This document shows positions 8,881 to 17,763 of a stretch of DNA of 48,636 bases, piece by piece. Source of the DNA: an uncultured Clostridia bacterium (lineage in GTDB: Bacteria > Bacillota > Clostridia > TANB77 > CAG-508). Under the pieces are notes generated by a model. The model had not been told where the DNA came from. It did not search any database and worked only from the letters and a program-made list of their open reading frames with translations. The translations under genes were made by a program, and so were the position numbers. The stretch's first letter is position 1, and the number at the start of each line of letters is the position of its first letter. Location of the stretch: assembly GCA_947632605.1 (NCBI GenBank), contig CANRPX010000010.1, positions 1 through 48,636 on the forward strand, in the 5' to 3' direction.

Positions 8881-10416
8881 ATGGCAGAAAAGTATGTAGG
8901 AGAAAACAAAAATAAATATAAAAAAGTTATAATAGTACTTATTGTTATAATTTTTATATTGATGATTATTTCAGCTATTTTAGGAAATATATACAAAAAA
9001 AGCCAGACTCCAGAACTTTCTTATGATAATTTAACAACTTTAAAAGAAGTAATAGAATACCATAAATCAAGATATATATCAGAAAAGCCTAGCCCAGAAG
9101 AAAAATACTCTGTTGATGCTTATTTGACTTTTAGAGTATTACCATATAACGAAAATGATGAAAGTAATGAAGAGTATTATAACAATTTAATAGAAGATTG
9201 TGCTAAAGTTTTAAGATATAGTAGTTTTAGATTGCTAGATGAAAAAAATGATCTTACAGTAGAAGTTATTTGTAATGGAAGAGAAATTACTTCTATCATA
9301 ATAAATGGAATAGAAGATTACTTTATATATATGGATTCACAACTTAGTATGAAAATTTTTAAGGAAATACCAACAACAGATTTTTCTATTACTGCTGAAG
9401 TATTACAAAATTGTGTTAATAATAATTGGGATCCATCAGTTTATTTTGGAGAAAGAGACAGCATATATGATAATTACTACATTTATTTTGATGAAGGAAT
9501 TAAAGTAAAAACAATAAATAATAGAATATATAATATAGTTTTTGACAAAAGATATAAAGGAAATGTAATTAATAGTGTTTTTCCAGGAATGAGTTTAAAA
9601 AGCATACAAGCAGTTTTAGGAGAACCAGCATTTGAAGATGAAGATTTAAAAATAATAGGATATAAAGGAAAAGATTTATATGTGTTTTTCACAGAAAGTG
9701 AAATTTCTGTGTATAGAATAACTTCAACTAATACAGATGACTTTTTTGATTTAGCAGATAGATATATTAATAAAGAATTAGACTTTTTAGAGTTTATGAA
9801 TGAGCTTACTTATATGTGGCCTGATTATAGTGATTATGAATATACTTCAACAAGTGTATTTATATCATATCCTTTAAAAGGTATTGAAATTAAGTTAGAC
9901 TATGATGATGAAAATGGAATATTTATTTTTAACAATGTACATAGTAGTTTAACTAAAGTTGAAAGATATTTAGAAAATACAGATTTTGTGGCAAAACTTC
10001 AATTAGATTTAGTTTTTGAAACAGAAAAAAGAAGAATAGAAAAAGATAGAAGCTTATTAAATTTATGTGAAGAATATGTAGAAAACTTAGAAGATGAACA
10101 AAAGGAAATTATAGGAGAAAGTTTAAGCTATGGAATTTTTGCTGATTTAGATAATAATGGCTTAATATATGCAATGAACTTTATTTCTAAATTTGGGGAT
10201 TCACCGAATAGAATATTATCAGATACAATAAATTCTTTTTTGTGGGTTAATAATGATTTATTTCTATACTCTAAAAAAGGAAAAGGAATATATGCATATA
10301 ATTTACAAAATGGAGTTGTAACAAGAGTAATATCAGGTACAGAAGATTACGAATTAAAAGATTTTGAAAATGGAATATTGAAATATGATGATGTAGAGGT
10401 ACCATTTCAATATTAG
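8881..10416 (+). CDS. Membrane-anchored protein of unknown function B
   Basis: Unrecognised 511-aa protein with one transmembrane helix (about 18-40) and a large domain outside, paralogous to the preceding gene. The segment GMSLKSIQAVLGEP, then IIGYKGKDLYVFFTESEISVY (about 238-280), resembles the short alpha-beta units of BamE/SmpA-like proteins, but this is a loose impression. Relative to gene A it has an extra C-terminal region of about 150 aa (about 360-511) with repeated short beta-strand-like segments (ANDLFLYSKKGKGIYAY type), which might be a propeller-like fold. The ribosome binding site is GAGGAG. Likely a T4SS accessory of this lineage (inference). Confidence 0.75.
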   Translation: MAEKYVGENKNKYKKVIIVLIVIIFILMIISAILGNIYKKSQTPELSYDNLTTLKEVIEYHKSRYISEKPSPEEKYSVDAYLTFRVLPYNENDESNEEYYNNLIEDCAKVLRYSSFRLLDEKNDLTVEVICNGREITSIIINGIEDYFIYMDSQLSMKIFKEIPTTDFSITAEVLQNCVNNNWDPSVYFGERDSIYDNYYIYFDEGIKVKTINNRIYNIVFDKRYKGNVINSVFPGMSLKSIQAVLGEPAFEDEDLKIIGYKGKDLYVFFTESEISVYRITSTNTDDFFDLADRYINKELDFLEFMNELTYMWPDYSDYEYTSTSVFISYPLKGIEIKLDYDDENGIFIFNNVHSSLTKVERYLENTDFVAKLQLDLVFETEKRRIEKDRSLLNLCEEYVENLEDEQKEIIGESLSYGIFADLDNNGLIYAMNFISKFGDSPNRILSDTINSFLWVNNDLFLYSKKGKGIYAYNLQNGVVTRVISGTEDYELKDFENGILKYDDVEVPFQY

Positions 10417-10428
10417 AAAGGAAAAAAG

Positions 10429-13400
10429 ATGGCACAATTAAAAAATATTTTTAAAAAAGTTATTTTATTAATAGTAGCAATATCAATATTAATAACATTT
10501 TGTGCTATGCCTTCTTCTTATGCTAAATTAGACTTAGAAGATGGAGAATTTTATTATGCTGGTACACAAAAAGGGCAATATACAGTTTCAGAAGGAATTT
10601 TTGATTGGCTTTTATCTAAAATAGGAGACATAGCAGACTGGATTCTTGGTATTATTACTATGGGATTTAGAATGGTATTTGTTGGTTGGACAGCTCTTCT
10701 AGAAAAGATGTTAACATGGGCTTTGGAAAGTACAGCTGGGGTTGCAGTTAATGGTGATGTAGTTGAAAGTAATACAGATTTAACTTCAATCACAGATTCA
10801 TCAAGTAATGTTACAATAGAAGCAATTGTTTACAATCATGTTCCTGCATTAGATGCTAATCCATTTCACTTAACAAGATCAGAAGATGAAGCTGCATATT
10901 CTGGAACAGGACATATTTTAACTTGTACTAATAAAAATTGTTCAGGTGAAAAAAATCACAAGGTTACTGAATGTCAAGATGGAGAAAATTGCTCTTGTGA
11001 TGATAAATGCGAAGGATGTCAAACATATAAAAATGCATTAGCAAATATTAGAAATAATACAGGCGATAAGCCTATAATATATCAAATAAAGGAATCAGTA
11101 GCTTTTTGGTATTATGTAATTAGAAATTTAGCTATTGCTGCTATGCTTGTTGTACTTATAGCAGTAGGTATTAAGATGGCTACTTCTACTTTAGCTCAAG
11201 ACAAAGCTGTTTATAAAAGAATGCTAGTTGATTGGGTAGTAGGAATGATAATTTTATTTGGTGTTCATTATATAATGGTTTTCACATTTTATTTAAATGA
11301 AGAAATGGTAAAAGTTATAGAAGAAACATCAACATCAGTTTATCAAGTTCAAATGAAACAATTGGCTGAAAAAGATAGTCAAGATGGTGTTGAATATAAT
11401 AATGAAGAATTAGAGCTTAAAATATATGAAGCTATAAGAACAAGAGCTTATGATGCAAAATTAATAGATGGTCTTACAGGAACAATTATGTATATGACAT
11501 TAGTATATTTTGCATTTAGATATACAATAGTATATTTAAAGAGGTTCTTTACAATTATAGTTTTAACAATTATGTCTCCAGGAATAGGTGTTGGATATGC
11601 ACTTCAAAAGGTATTAACAGGAAAGCAACAAGCTTTAAAAACTTGGCTTTCAGAATATGTATTGAATGTAATTATACAATTAGTTCATGCATTAATATAT
11701 TCAATATTTATTTCACAAGCTTTGGTTTTATCACTAGAATCAGTTTCTGGAATAATTGTTGCATTAATATTAATGAATTATACTGTAAAAGCAGATAAGT
11801 TATTTAGAAAAATATTCAAAATATCAACTGGTGGTGGATTAGTTGATGATACAAATGATTCTGCTGAGAAATTTAAAGAAACACTTACAGGAGCTGTTGT
11901 AGGTGGACAAGCTGCAGTAAAAACATTAACAAATACACCATATACAAGTGCTTTAAAAGGTATAGGAAAAGCTGCAGTTGCAGTTCCAGGTTTAGCAATT
12001 GGTGGCGCTAGAAAAGGAATAAATTCATTAAGATCTAATAAAGAATCAACAAAGACTACTGAAGACACTGAAGGAGAAGATACATTAGGAGGAGCAGGAG
12101 GAAATACTGGAGGAGGTTCTTCAGGAGGAGATTCAGGACAAGCAGATTCAAGACATTCTGGTGGAAACAATGGTACAATAGATAGATCTTCAACAGGATT
12201 ACCAAGAAGAAGTGATAATGACTTATTAGGAATAGGAAAGAAAACTTTAACAGGAAATCTTGAAAAAGCAAAACAAGCTGTACTAGAAGCTAAAACACCA
12301 GAAGAACGTGATAAAGCAATGGCAAAATATTTGACAGCATTAGATGAATATAATAGATATGAGAAATTAACAACTCCATCTACTGCTAAAGTAGCAGCAG
12401 CACACTTAGAAAGACTTGTAGATATTGATAATACATTTGTATTTAATGAATTTACAGGTGGAAAAGGAAAAGGCGTAGGTGGAAATATAAAAGCATTATT
12501 TAAATTTGCAAAAGATAATGCAAAACCATTATATCATGGAATATATGGAAATAAATACAGAGATCCAGTTACAGGAAAAATGATTAATGATGGTTCAGGA
12601 TATTACAACCAATTAAGACCAACAAACTTATTAGGACTTACTAAAGAAGATAAAGATCTATTGAAAAAACAGATGGGATTAGTAACAGGAACTTTTGCAG
12701 GAATGGCAAGTATGTTTTTAGGTATGTCTACACTTGTTGCAAATCCTAAAGTTGGAATGGGATTACTTGCATCAGGTGCTGCTCTAACCAATAGAGGATT
12801 AGGAAGATCAAGAAAAGTTGGTACATATAAAGGAAAATATGCTTTCTCAAGATTTGGCATTCCAACAATACAAAATATGGAAAGAATAGCTTTAAAGAAA
12901 GCACAATTAGAGCATGATGATTTAATGATTCAATCTGTTAAAGAAAGACATGCTGGATTTTATAGAAAAATGAAAGCAGGAACAATTACAGCTGCTACAT
13001 TAGGAACAATTGCTACTGGAGGTGCTACAATAGTTCCAGCAACATTAATGGGTACAGCTGCTGTAACTTCAAGATTTATGCAAAAAACAAATATTGGTCA
13101 AGGATTAGAAGATTTAAATGACCATTGGATGAAACAACAGAAAAAACAAGAAAAAGAATTTAAAGTAGAAACATTAAAAGTATTGAATGTGGAAACACAA
13201 GCAAGAATGGCTTTAATGCTAGATGAAGAAAATCAAAAATTAGATAGTGAAGAAAGTAAATATGTAAAACAGATATATGAATCATTAGGATATGAATATG
13301 ATCCTAAAACTGGAAACTTAACATTGTTAAGAAAAAATATGTCTGAAGAAGATAAAAAACAAGAAGAATTTGAAAATCAATTAGATGCTAAACTTAAAAA

Positions 13401-14643
13401 TAATACAATTGATGAAGCAGTAATAGAAAGCAAAATAAATCCAGAATCACATCTATCAGATTCAGAAGTTGGTTTTATAGATCAAGAAATAGACAACATT
13501 TTAGTAGCAATGTCTTCAGGAAAAACCTTAGATATGAATAGTGAAGCTGCTTTGGATATGGCAATGGATCAATTAACAGCAAGATTGACTAAAGCAGGAA
13601 TAATTACAGATAAACAAAAAGCAGATGTTGTATTTATATCTGGAAAAGAAGGATTGAAAAGAGCTTTAAAAGAAAAAGCTCAACTTGCAAATACAAAGAT
13701 AGAAATTGCAAACAAAGCATTAGAAAGTATAAATGGAGCAGATGCAGAATTTATTAAAGAAGCAATTAGAGAATTAATAGAAGGAAAAGAGGGTGTAGAT
13801 TTTACACAAATTACACCTGAAGAAATATTGGCTAAAGTAGATGCTTCAAGAGCTAAAGTAGCTAGAAAGAAAGAAAGAGAAAAAGCAGATCAGAAGGGTA
13901 AAAAGTCAAAGAAATCAAAGACAACAGAAGCAGAAAATGTTATAACAACACCTTTAACTTCAGAAGAAAAACGTTCTTATGGAGAGAAAATAGTAGCATA
14001 TCTTGCTAACTTGGAAATGGCTAAAAAAGCAACACATAATTCTAATTATTCTAAGAAGAAAGAAGCAAGAAAACAAGTTAAAAGTTCATTAAAGAGAAGA
14101 AAGAAAAAATTAAAACAAATTCTTGAAATGGCATTTAATATGGGAGAAGAAGATCAAACAGATGATTTAATGGATCAAATAAGACATTCTAGTAGAGCAG
14201 GTGGATTTATTAAAGATATGAATGGTCACTCTATACAAGTATTACCAGAAGAATCTGATAAAATGTTAGAAATGCTATTTTTAAGAAAAGAATTACAAGA
14301 AATAAATAATGTCGCAATGGAAGAAGTAGATTACAAAAAAGGATCTTATGCATTTAAAAAGGCAGTTAAAGCAAAATCTGAAGCTACAATTGAATATTAT
14401 TCAGACAATCTAGAAATTCAAAGATATGCTCAAGCAAATCCAGAAATATATGCAGATCCAAATTATCAAAATAGAAGAGATTATTATACTGGAGATCAAA
14501 TAACAGAGAGAGATTTAATAGCAGAAAAAGAAAGAACTTTAGCAGATAAAAAGAAAACAATGCAAAGAAGAGAAAGAGAGTTATCAATGAGTGGACCAAT
14601 TGTAGACTTAAATGAAGCCAAAAAAAGACTATTAAATAACTAG
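10429..14643 (+). CDS. VirB6/TrbL-like membrane protein 2, long, Cys-rich loop
   Basis: 1404-aa polytopic protein. A signal peptide (about 1-33) is followed by an amphipathic region (about 60-105), a loop with seven Cys (166, 171, 182, 188, 190, 194, 197) and the VirB6 core. The core carries VGIKMATSTLA with YKRMLVDWV (about 246-270) and YLKRFF with MSPGIGVGYALQ (about 368-388). After about residue 460 comes a long tail: a Gly/Ser-rich linker (about 548-580), Gly/Ala-rich hydrophobic segments (about 754-790 and 848-884), and about 500 aa of charged, Lys/Glu-rich helix. The core should sit in the membrane channel. The tail resembles extended polymorphic VirB6 proteins, and its function is unknown. 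Confidence 0.82.
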   Translation: MAQLKNIFKKVILLIVAISILITFCAMPSSYAKLDLEDGEFYYAGTQKGQYTVSEGIFDWLLSKIGDIADWILGIITMGFRMVFVGWTALLEKMLTWALESTAGVAVNGDVVESNTDLTSITDSSSNVTIEAIVYNHVPALDANPFHLTRSEDEAAYSGTGHILTCTNKNCSGEKNHKVTECQDGENCSCDDKCEGCQTYKNALANIRNNTGDKPIIYQIKESVAFWYYVIRNLAIAAMLVVLIAVGIKMATSTLAQDKAVYKRMLVDWVVGMIILFGVHYIMVFTFYLNEEMVKVIEETSTSVYQVQMKQLAEKDSQDGVEYNNEELELKIYEAIRTRAYDAKLIDGLTGTIMYMTLVYFAFRYTIVYLKRFFTIIVLTIMSPGIGVGYALQKVLTGKQQALKTWLSEYVLNVIIQLVHALIYSIFISQALVLSLESVSGIIVALILMNYTVKADKLFRKIFKISTGGGLVDDTNDSAEKFKETLTGAVVGGQAAVKTLTNTPYTSALKGIGKAAVAVPGLAIGGARKGINSLRSNKESTKTTEDTEGEDTLGGAGGNTGGGSSGGDSGQADSRHSGGNNGTIDRSSTGLPRRSDNDLLGIGKKTLTGNLEKAKQAVLEAKTPEERDKAMAKYLTALDEYNRYEKLTTPSTAKVAAAHLERLVDIDNTFVFNEFTGGKGKGVGGNIKALFKFAKDNAKPLYHGIYGNKYRDPVTGKMINDGSGYYNQLRPTNLLGLTKEDKDLLKKQMGLVTGTFAGMASMFLGMSTLVANPKVGMGLLASGAALTNRGLGRSRKVGTYKGKYAFSRFGIPTIQNMERIALKKAQLEHDDLMIQSVKERHAGFYRKMKAGTITAATLGTIATGGATIVPATLMGTAAVTSRFMQKTNIGQGLEDLNDHWMKQQKKQEKEFKVETLKVLNVETQARMALMLDEENQKLDSEESKYVKQIYESLGYEYDPKTGNLTLLRKNMSEEDKKQEEFENQLDAKLKNNTIDEAVIESKINPESHLSDSEVGFIDQEIDNILVAMSSGKTLDMNSEAALDMAMDQLTARLTKAGIITDKQKADVVFISGKEGLKRALKEKAQLANTKIEIANKALESINGADAEFIKEAIRELIEGKEGVDFTQITPEEILAKVDASRAKVARKKEREKADQKGKKSKKSKTTEAENVITTPLTSEEKRSYGEKIVAYLANLEMAKKATHNSNYSKKKEARKQVKSSLKRRKKKLKQILEMAFNMGEEDQTDDLMDQIRHSSRAGGFIKDMNGHSIQVLPEESDKMLEMLFLRKELQEINNVAMEEVDYKKGSYAFKKAVKAKSEATIEYYSDNLEIQRYAQANPEIYADPNYQNRRDYYTGDQITERDLIAEKERTLADKKKTMQRRERELSMSGPIVDLNEAKKRLLNN

Positions 14644-14663
14644 TGGGAAGGAGGTAAGAAGCT

Positions 14664-17474
14664 TTGAAAAGAGTACTAAAAAAGTTATTAATTTGTTTAG
14701 TAGTAATAGTATTATTAAACAATTTTGTAGTAGGAAACTTGTTTACAAATGTATCATACGCAATAACAACAGATGATGTCTTAGATGCAGTAGAAACTGT
14801 TTTAGGTACAGTTGTTGGTTTATTAACATGGCCTATAAGATTAGTTGCAATAACTATTGGTCTTGCAGTTAATACTCTGATGGGTACAGTAGCTTATGTT
14901 GAAGGTGGAACTGTAAATGACACTAATGTTGCTCCAGGTACAACTACTATAACAACACTTTCTCCTTTTGATATTTTATTTAACAATATAGCATTATTAA
15001 GAATTAACTTTTTTGACAGAGGAGATAACCCAGATAGTATTTTATATAAATTTAGAACATCTATTGCTTTTTGGTATTATGCATTAAGAAATATAGCAGT
15101 AACAATACTATTATGTGTATTAATATATGTTGGAATAAGAATGGCTTTATCAACAGTTTCAGCAGAACAAAAAGCTTCTTACAAGAAAATGCTTGTAGAT
15201 TGGGTAGTCAGTCTCGCAATAGTCTTTGTTTTACAATATATTATTTTATTTACAGTTTATGCAAATGATGCAATAGTTGATGCAATTCAAGGTATGGGTG
15301 ATACAGTAGATATAGAAAAATCTTTAAATGAAATAGCAATGGATTCTATAACAGGAATATCAATATCTTCTGTTGCAGCAACAGTAGTATATTGTATGTT
15401 AGTATTTCAAACTTTTGGATTGTTTATATCATATTTTAATCGTATGCTTAAATTGGCATTTTTGATTATAATTTCACCACTTATTACTTTAACATACTCT
15501 ATAGATAAAATGGGTGATGGTAAGGCACAAGCTTTAAATACATGGTTAAAAGAATATGTATTTACAATATTAATACAGCCATTTCACTGTATTATATACA
15601 TGACATTTGTTTCAACAGCAGTTTCTTTGTTAGGAGATGCTTCTGAATCAAAGGCAAGAGTAGGTAATGCAATAATTGCTATATTGTGTGTTAACTTTAT
15701 AAAAGAAGGAGAGAAAATAGTAAGAAAAATATTTGCATTTGCAGATGATAATCAACATACTTCTTTAGCAGCAGGTATGGCAGTTGCCAGTGTTGCTGCA
15801 TCAAAAGCTAAAAATGTAGGAAAAAGTACAAGAAAAGCTGTAAATGGAATAAAAAATTTCAGTGCTAATGCTGGTAGTGCATTATCATCAGCAAGAGTTG
15901 AAGCAGTAGCATTAGGAAGAATGTTATCTGGAAATGATGAAAATAAATCTTTTGAAGATATAAAATCAGAAGTTAGAACAGAAATAGATGAAAGAAAAGC
16001 AGAAAAAGAAGAAAATAAAAAATATGGTGTTTCAGCAGATAAGCATGATGATGCAAAATGGGCAGCACATGAAGAAGCAGTTGCTACTAGAGCTCAAGCT
16101 TTAATGAAAGAAGGAATGAATCCAAATGAAGCAAAAGCAAAAGCAAGATTAGCAATTGCACAAGAATCAAGAAAAGCTAAGAAGAAAGATAGCTTTAATA
16201 AAAAACATCCAAAAATTTCAGCTGCAAGAGGAACTTTAAAGAAAGTAAAGAGTGTTGCACAACAATCAGAAACTTTAAAACAATTAGGAAAGATGACAGG
16301 TGCTTATGTTGCAGCTGGTGCTGGATTAGCATTAGGTTCAGGAGTATATGGATTAACAGGAAGCGCAACACAAGGTGTATTATCTGGATATGCTATGGGT
16401 AGAGGTGTTGGCGAATTCATGAAAAACAGTTCATCAACTTTAAAAGGAGATACAGACAAGAGATTAACAAGTTTAGGAGTTAGTGGAAAATCAGATGCTG
16501 CTATAAGAATCAATGATATTTTAGCAAATGCTGATAAATACGAAGGTACAGATGAACTAGATAAAATAATGAAAGAAATAGAAAAAGCATTAGAACAAGT
16601 TGGTGTTAATGGAAAAGTAAAAACTAATATAAAAAATACTATACAAAAAGCTGTTGCAAGTAATCCATCAGCAGATGTTAAAAGTTTAGTATCTAATGCT
16701 TTAGCTGCAAATGGAATCAGTGGAGTTCAACAAAATGATAATTTATTCAAGAAAACTGAAGACCTTGCTACATTTACTCAAGAGAAAGGAATTTATGATA
16801 ATATAAAACAAGCAGGAGATATTGGTATAGGACCAGATGCATTTGTTGCAGATATTATAAAATCTTATGAAGGAACAGGTGGTGTTTCTTCAAGTGCTGC
16901 AAAAGTATCAGAGTCAGAATTTATAGAAAATGCTGTTGGTATTACTGCTGGACAAGATGGAAAAGAAGACAGATTTGTTGCTCCAGATGATGATAGTACA
17001 AGAGAATTCCTTGATGGTAGAAATGAAGCAGACTTAGAAGAATTCTATAAACAATGTGATAGAGAAGTTTCTAAGACAAATAGAGAATTAGATAAAGTAT
17101 CTGATGAACGTTTAAGAGAAGAATTAATTGCTAGATTAAATCAAATAGAAGCAGCAAGAGCAAAAGTTCAAGATGCTGAATTAGATAGAGAAATAGAGAG
17201 AATGAGAAAAGAATTTCAAGCTGCAGCAGATAGAGCAGCACAAGCAACAGAAAAAGAAGCTCAAAGACAAGTTGATAGAGAACTTGCAAGATTACAAGGT
17301 GATTATGATAAATACATAAAAGAAGCAGAAGATCATTTACAAAGAGGTCAAATGGAAGGAACAAAGAGCGAAGCAGAAATTACTGCTCAAAAAATGCAAT
17401 TAGAGCAACAATTAAGACAAGTTGAAACAATAAGACAAAATCTTAAAAATCCAAATAATGGAGGACAACCATAA
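14664..17474 (+). CDS. VirB6/TrbL-like membrane protein 3, long coiled-coil tail
   Basis: 936-aa polytopic protein starting at TTG, supported by AAGGAGG (14648-14654) 9 nt upstream and by the signal peptide that follows (MKRVLKKLLICLVV...). The core has YVGIRMALSTVSAEQ with YKKMLVDWV, and FNRMLKLAFLIIISPLITLTYSIDK with GDGKAQALNTW, nearly matching paralog 4. The cytosolic tail contains a Gly-rich hydrophobic stretch (about 546-586, AAGAGLALGSGVYG) and a long Glu/Arg/Gln coiled coil (about 790-930). It begins 20 bp after paralog 2 and ends 3 bp before paralog 4. Likely an inner-membrane channel component; what the tail does is not known. Confidence 0.82.
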   Translation: MKRVLKKLLICLVVIVLLNNFVVGNLFTNVSYAITTDDVLDAVETVLGTVVGLLTWPIRLVAITIGLAVNTLMGTVAYVEGGTVNDTNVAPGTTTITTLSPFDILFNNIALLRINFFDRGDNPDSILYKFRTSIAFWYYALRNIAVTILLCVLIYVGIRMALSTVSAEQKASYKKMLVDWVVSLAIVFVLQYIILFTVYANDAIVDAIQGMGDTVDIEKSLNEIAMDSITGISISSVAATVVYCMLVFQTFGLFISYFNRMLKLAFLIIISPLITLTYSIDKMGDGKAQALNTWLKEYVFTILIQPFHCIIYMTFVSTAVSLLGDASESKARVGNAIIAILCVNFIKEGEKIVRKIFAFADDNQHTSLAAGMAVASVAASKAKNVGKSTRKAVNGIKNFSANAGSALSSARVEAVALGRMLSGNDENKSFEDIKSEVRTEIDERKAEKEENKKYGVSADKHDDAKWAAHEEAVATRAQALMKEGMNPNEAKAKARLAIAQESRKAKKKDSFNKKHPKISAARGTLKKVKSVAQQSETLKQLGKMTGAYVAAGAGLALGSGVYGLTGSATQGVLSGYAMGRGVGEFMKNSSSTLKGDTDKRLTSLGVSGKSDAAIRINDILANADKYEGTDELDKIMKEIEKALEQVGVNGKVKTNIKNTIQKAVASNPSADVKSLVSNALAANGISGVQQNDNLFKKTEDLATFTQEKGIYDNIKQAGDIGIGPDAFVADIIKSYEGTGGVSSSAAKVSESEFIENAVGITAGQDGKEDRFVAPDDDSTREFLDGRNEADLEEFYKQCDREVSKTNRELDKVSDERLREELIARLNQIEAARAKVQDAELDREIERMRKEFQAAADRAAQATEKEAQRQVDRELARLQGDYDKYIKEAEDHLQRGQMEGTKSEAEITAQKMQLEQQLRQVETIRQNLKNPNNGGQP

Positions 17475-17477
17475 AAA

Positions 17478-17738
17478 ATGAAAAAAATTATTAAAAAAAT
17501 GTTAATAATTTTAATAGTTTTTGTAATAGTGTTTGAATTTTGTGGTTCAAGCTCTGTTTATGCTGCAAGTGGAGAAGACTTAGAAAAAACATTAAATGCT
17601 GTAACTAATTTAATAGGAGGACTTGTTTCAATTATACTTTGGATTCCAAGAATATTAATAACAGGTATGGCATTTGTTATAAACCAGATAACTATTAGAG
17701 TAGCAGAAAGCCGGAGGAGTATCACTAAGAGATTCTGA
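17478..17738 (+). CDS. VirB6/TrbL-like protein 4, N-terminal fragment (frameshift)
   Basis: The first 74 or so residues are a good match in layout to the start of paralog 3: signal peptide ending VYAAS, then a membrane helix (NLIGGLVSIILWIPRILITGMAFVI). The frame then runs into CRRSITKRF-like nonsense and stops at 17736. One extra base in the AAA at 17707-17709 explains it. Removing it joins ...IRVAE to AGGVSLRDSDITG and on to the next open frame. Either a real mutation, a sequencing or assembly error, or (least likely) +1 recoding. The GGAGG ribosome binding site lies inside the preceding gene. Confidence 0.7.
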   Translation: MKKIIKKMLIILIVFVIVFEFCGSSSVYAASGEDLEKTLNAVTNLIGGLVSIILWIPRILITGMAFVINQITIRVAESRRSITKRF

Positions 17739-17763
17739 TATTACAGGTAGCGAAAAATTATTC
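17709..17763 (+). other. Frameshift junction inside VirB6-like gene 4
   Basis: Between the two open frames the reading continues without a stop in the downstream frame (17710 onward: AGGVSLRDSDITGSEKLF), which aligns in position with the linker of paralog 3. The shift is +1 at or just before 17709. No strong ribosome binding site precedes the ATG at 17764, so independent initiation of the second part would be poor. Confidence 0.75.

Noticed and set aside
15071..15268. 65-aa open frame in the forward strand of VirB6-like gene 3
   Set aside because: Out-of-frame shadow of the core membrane region, no ribosome binding site.
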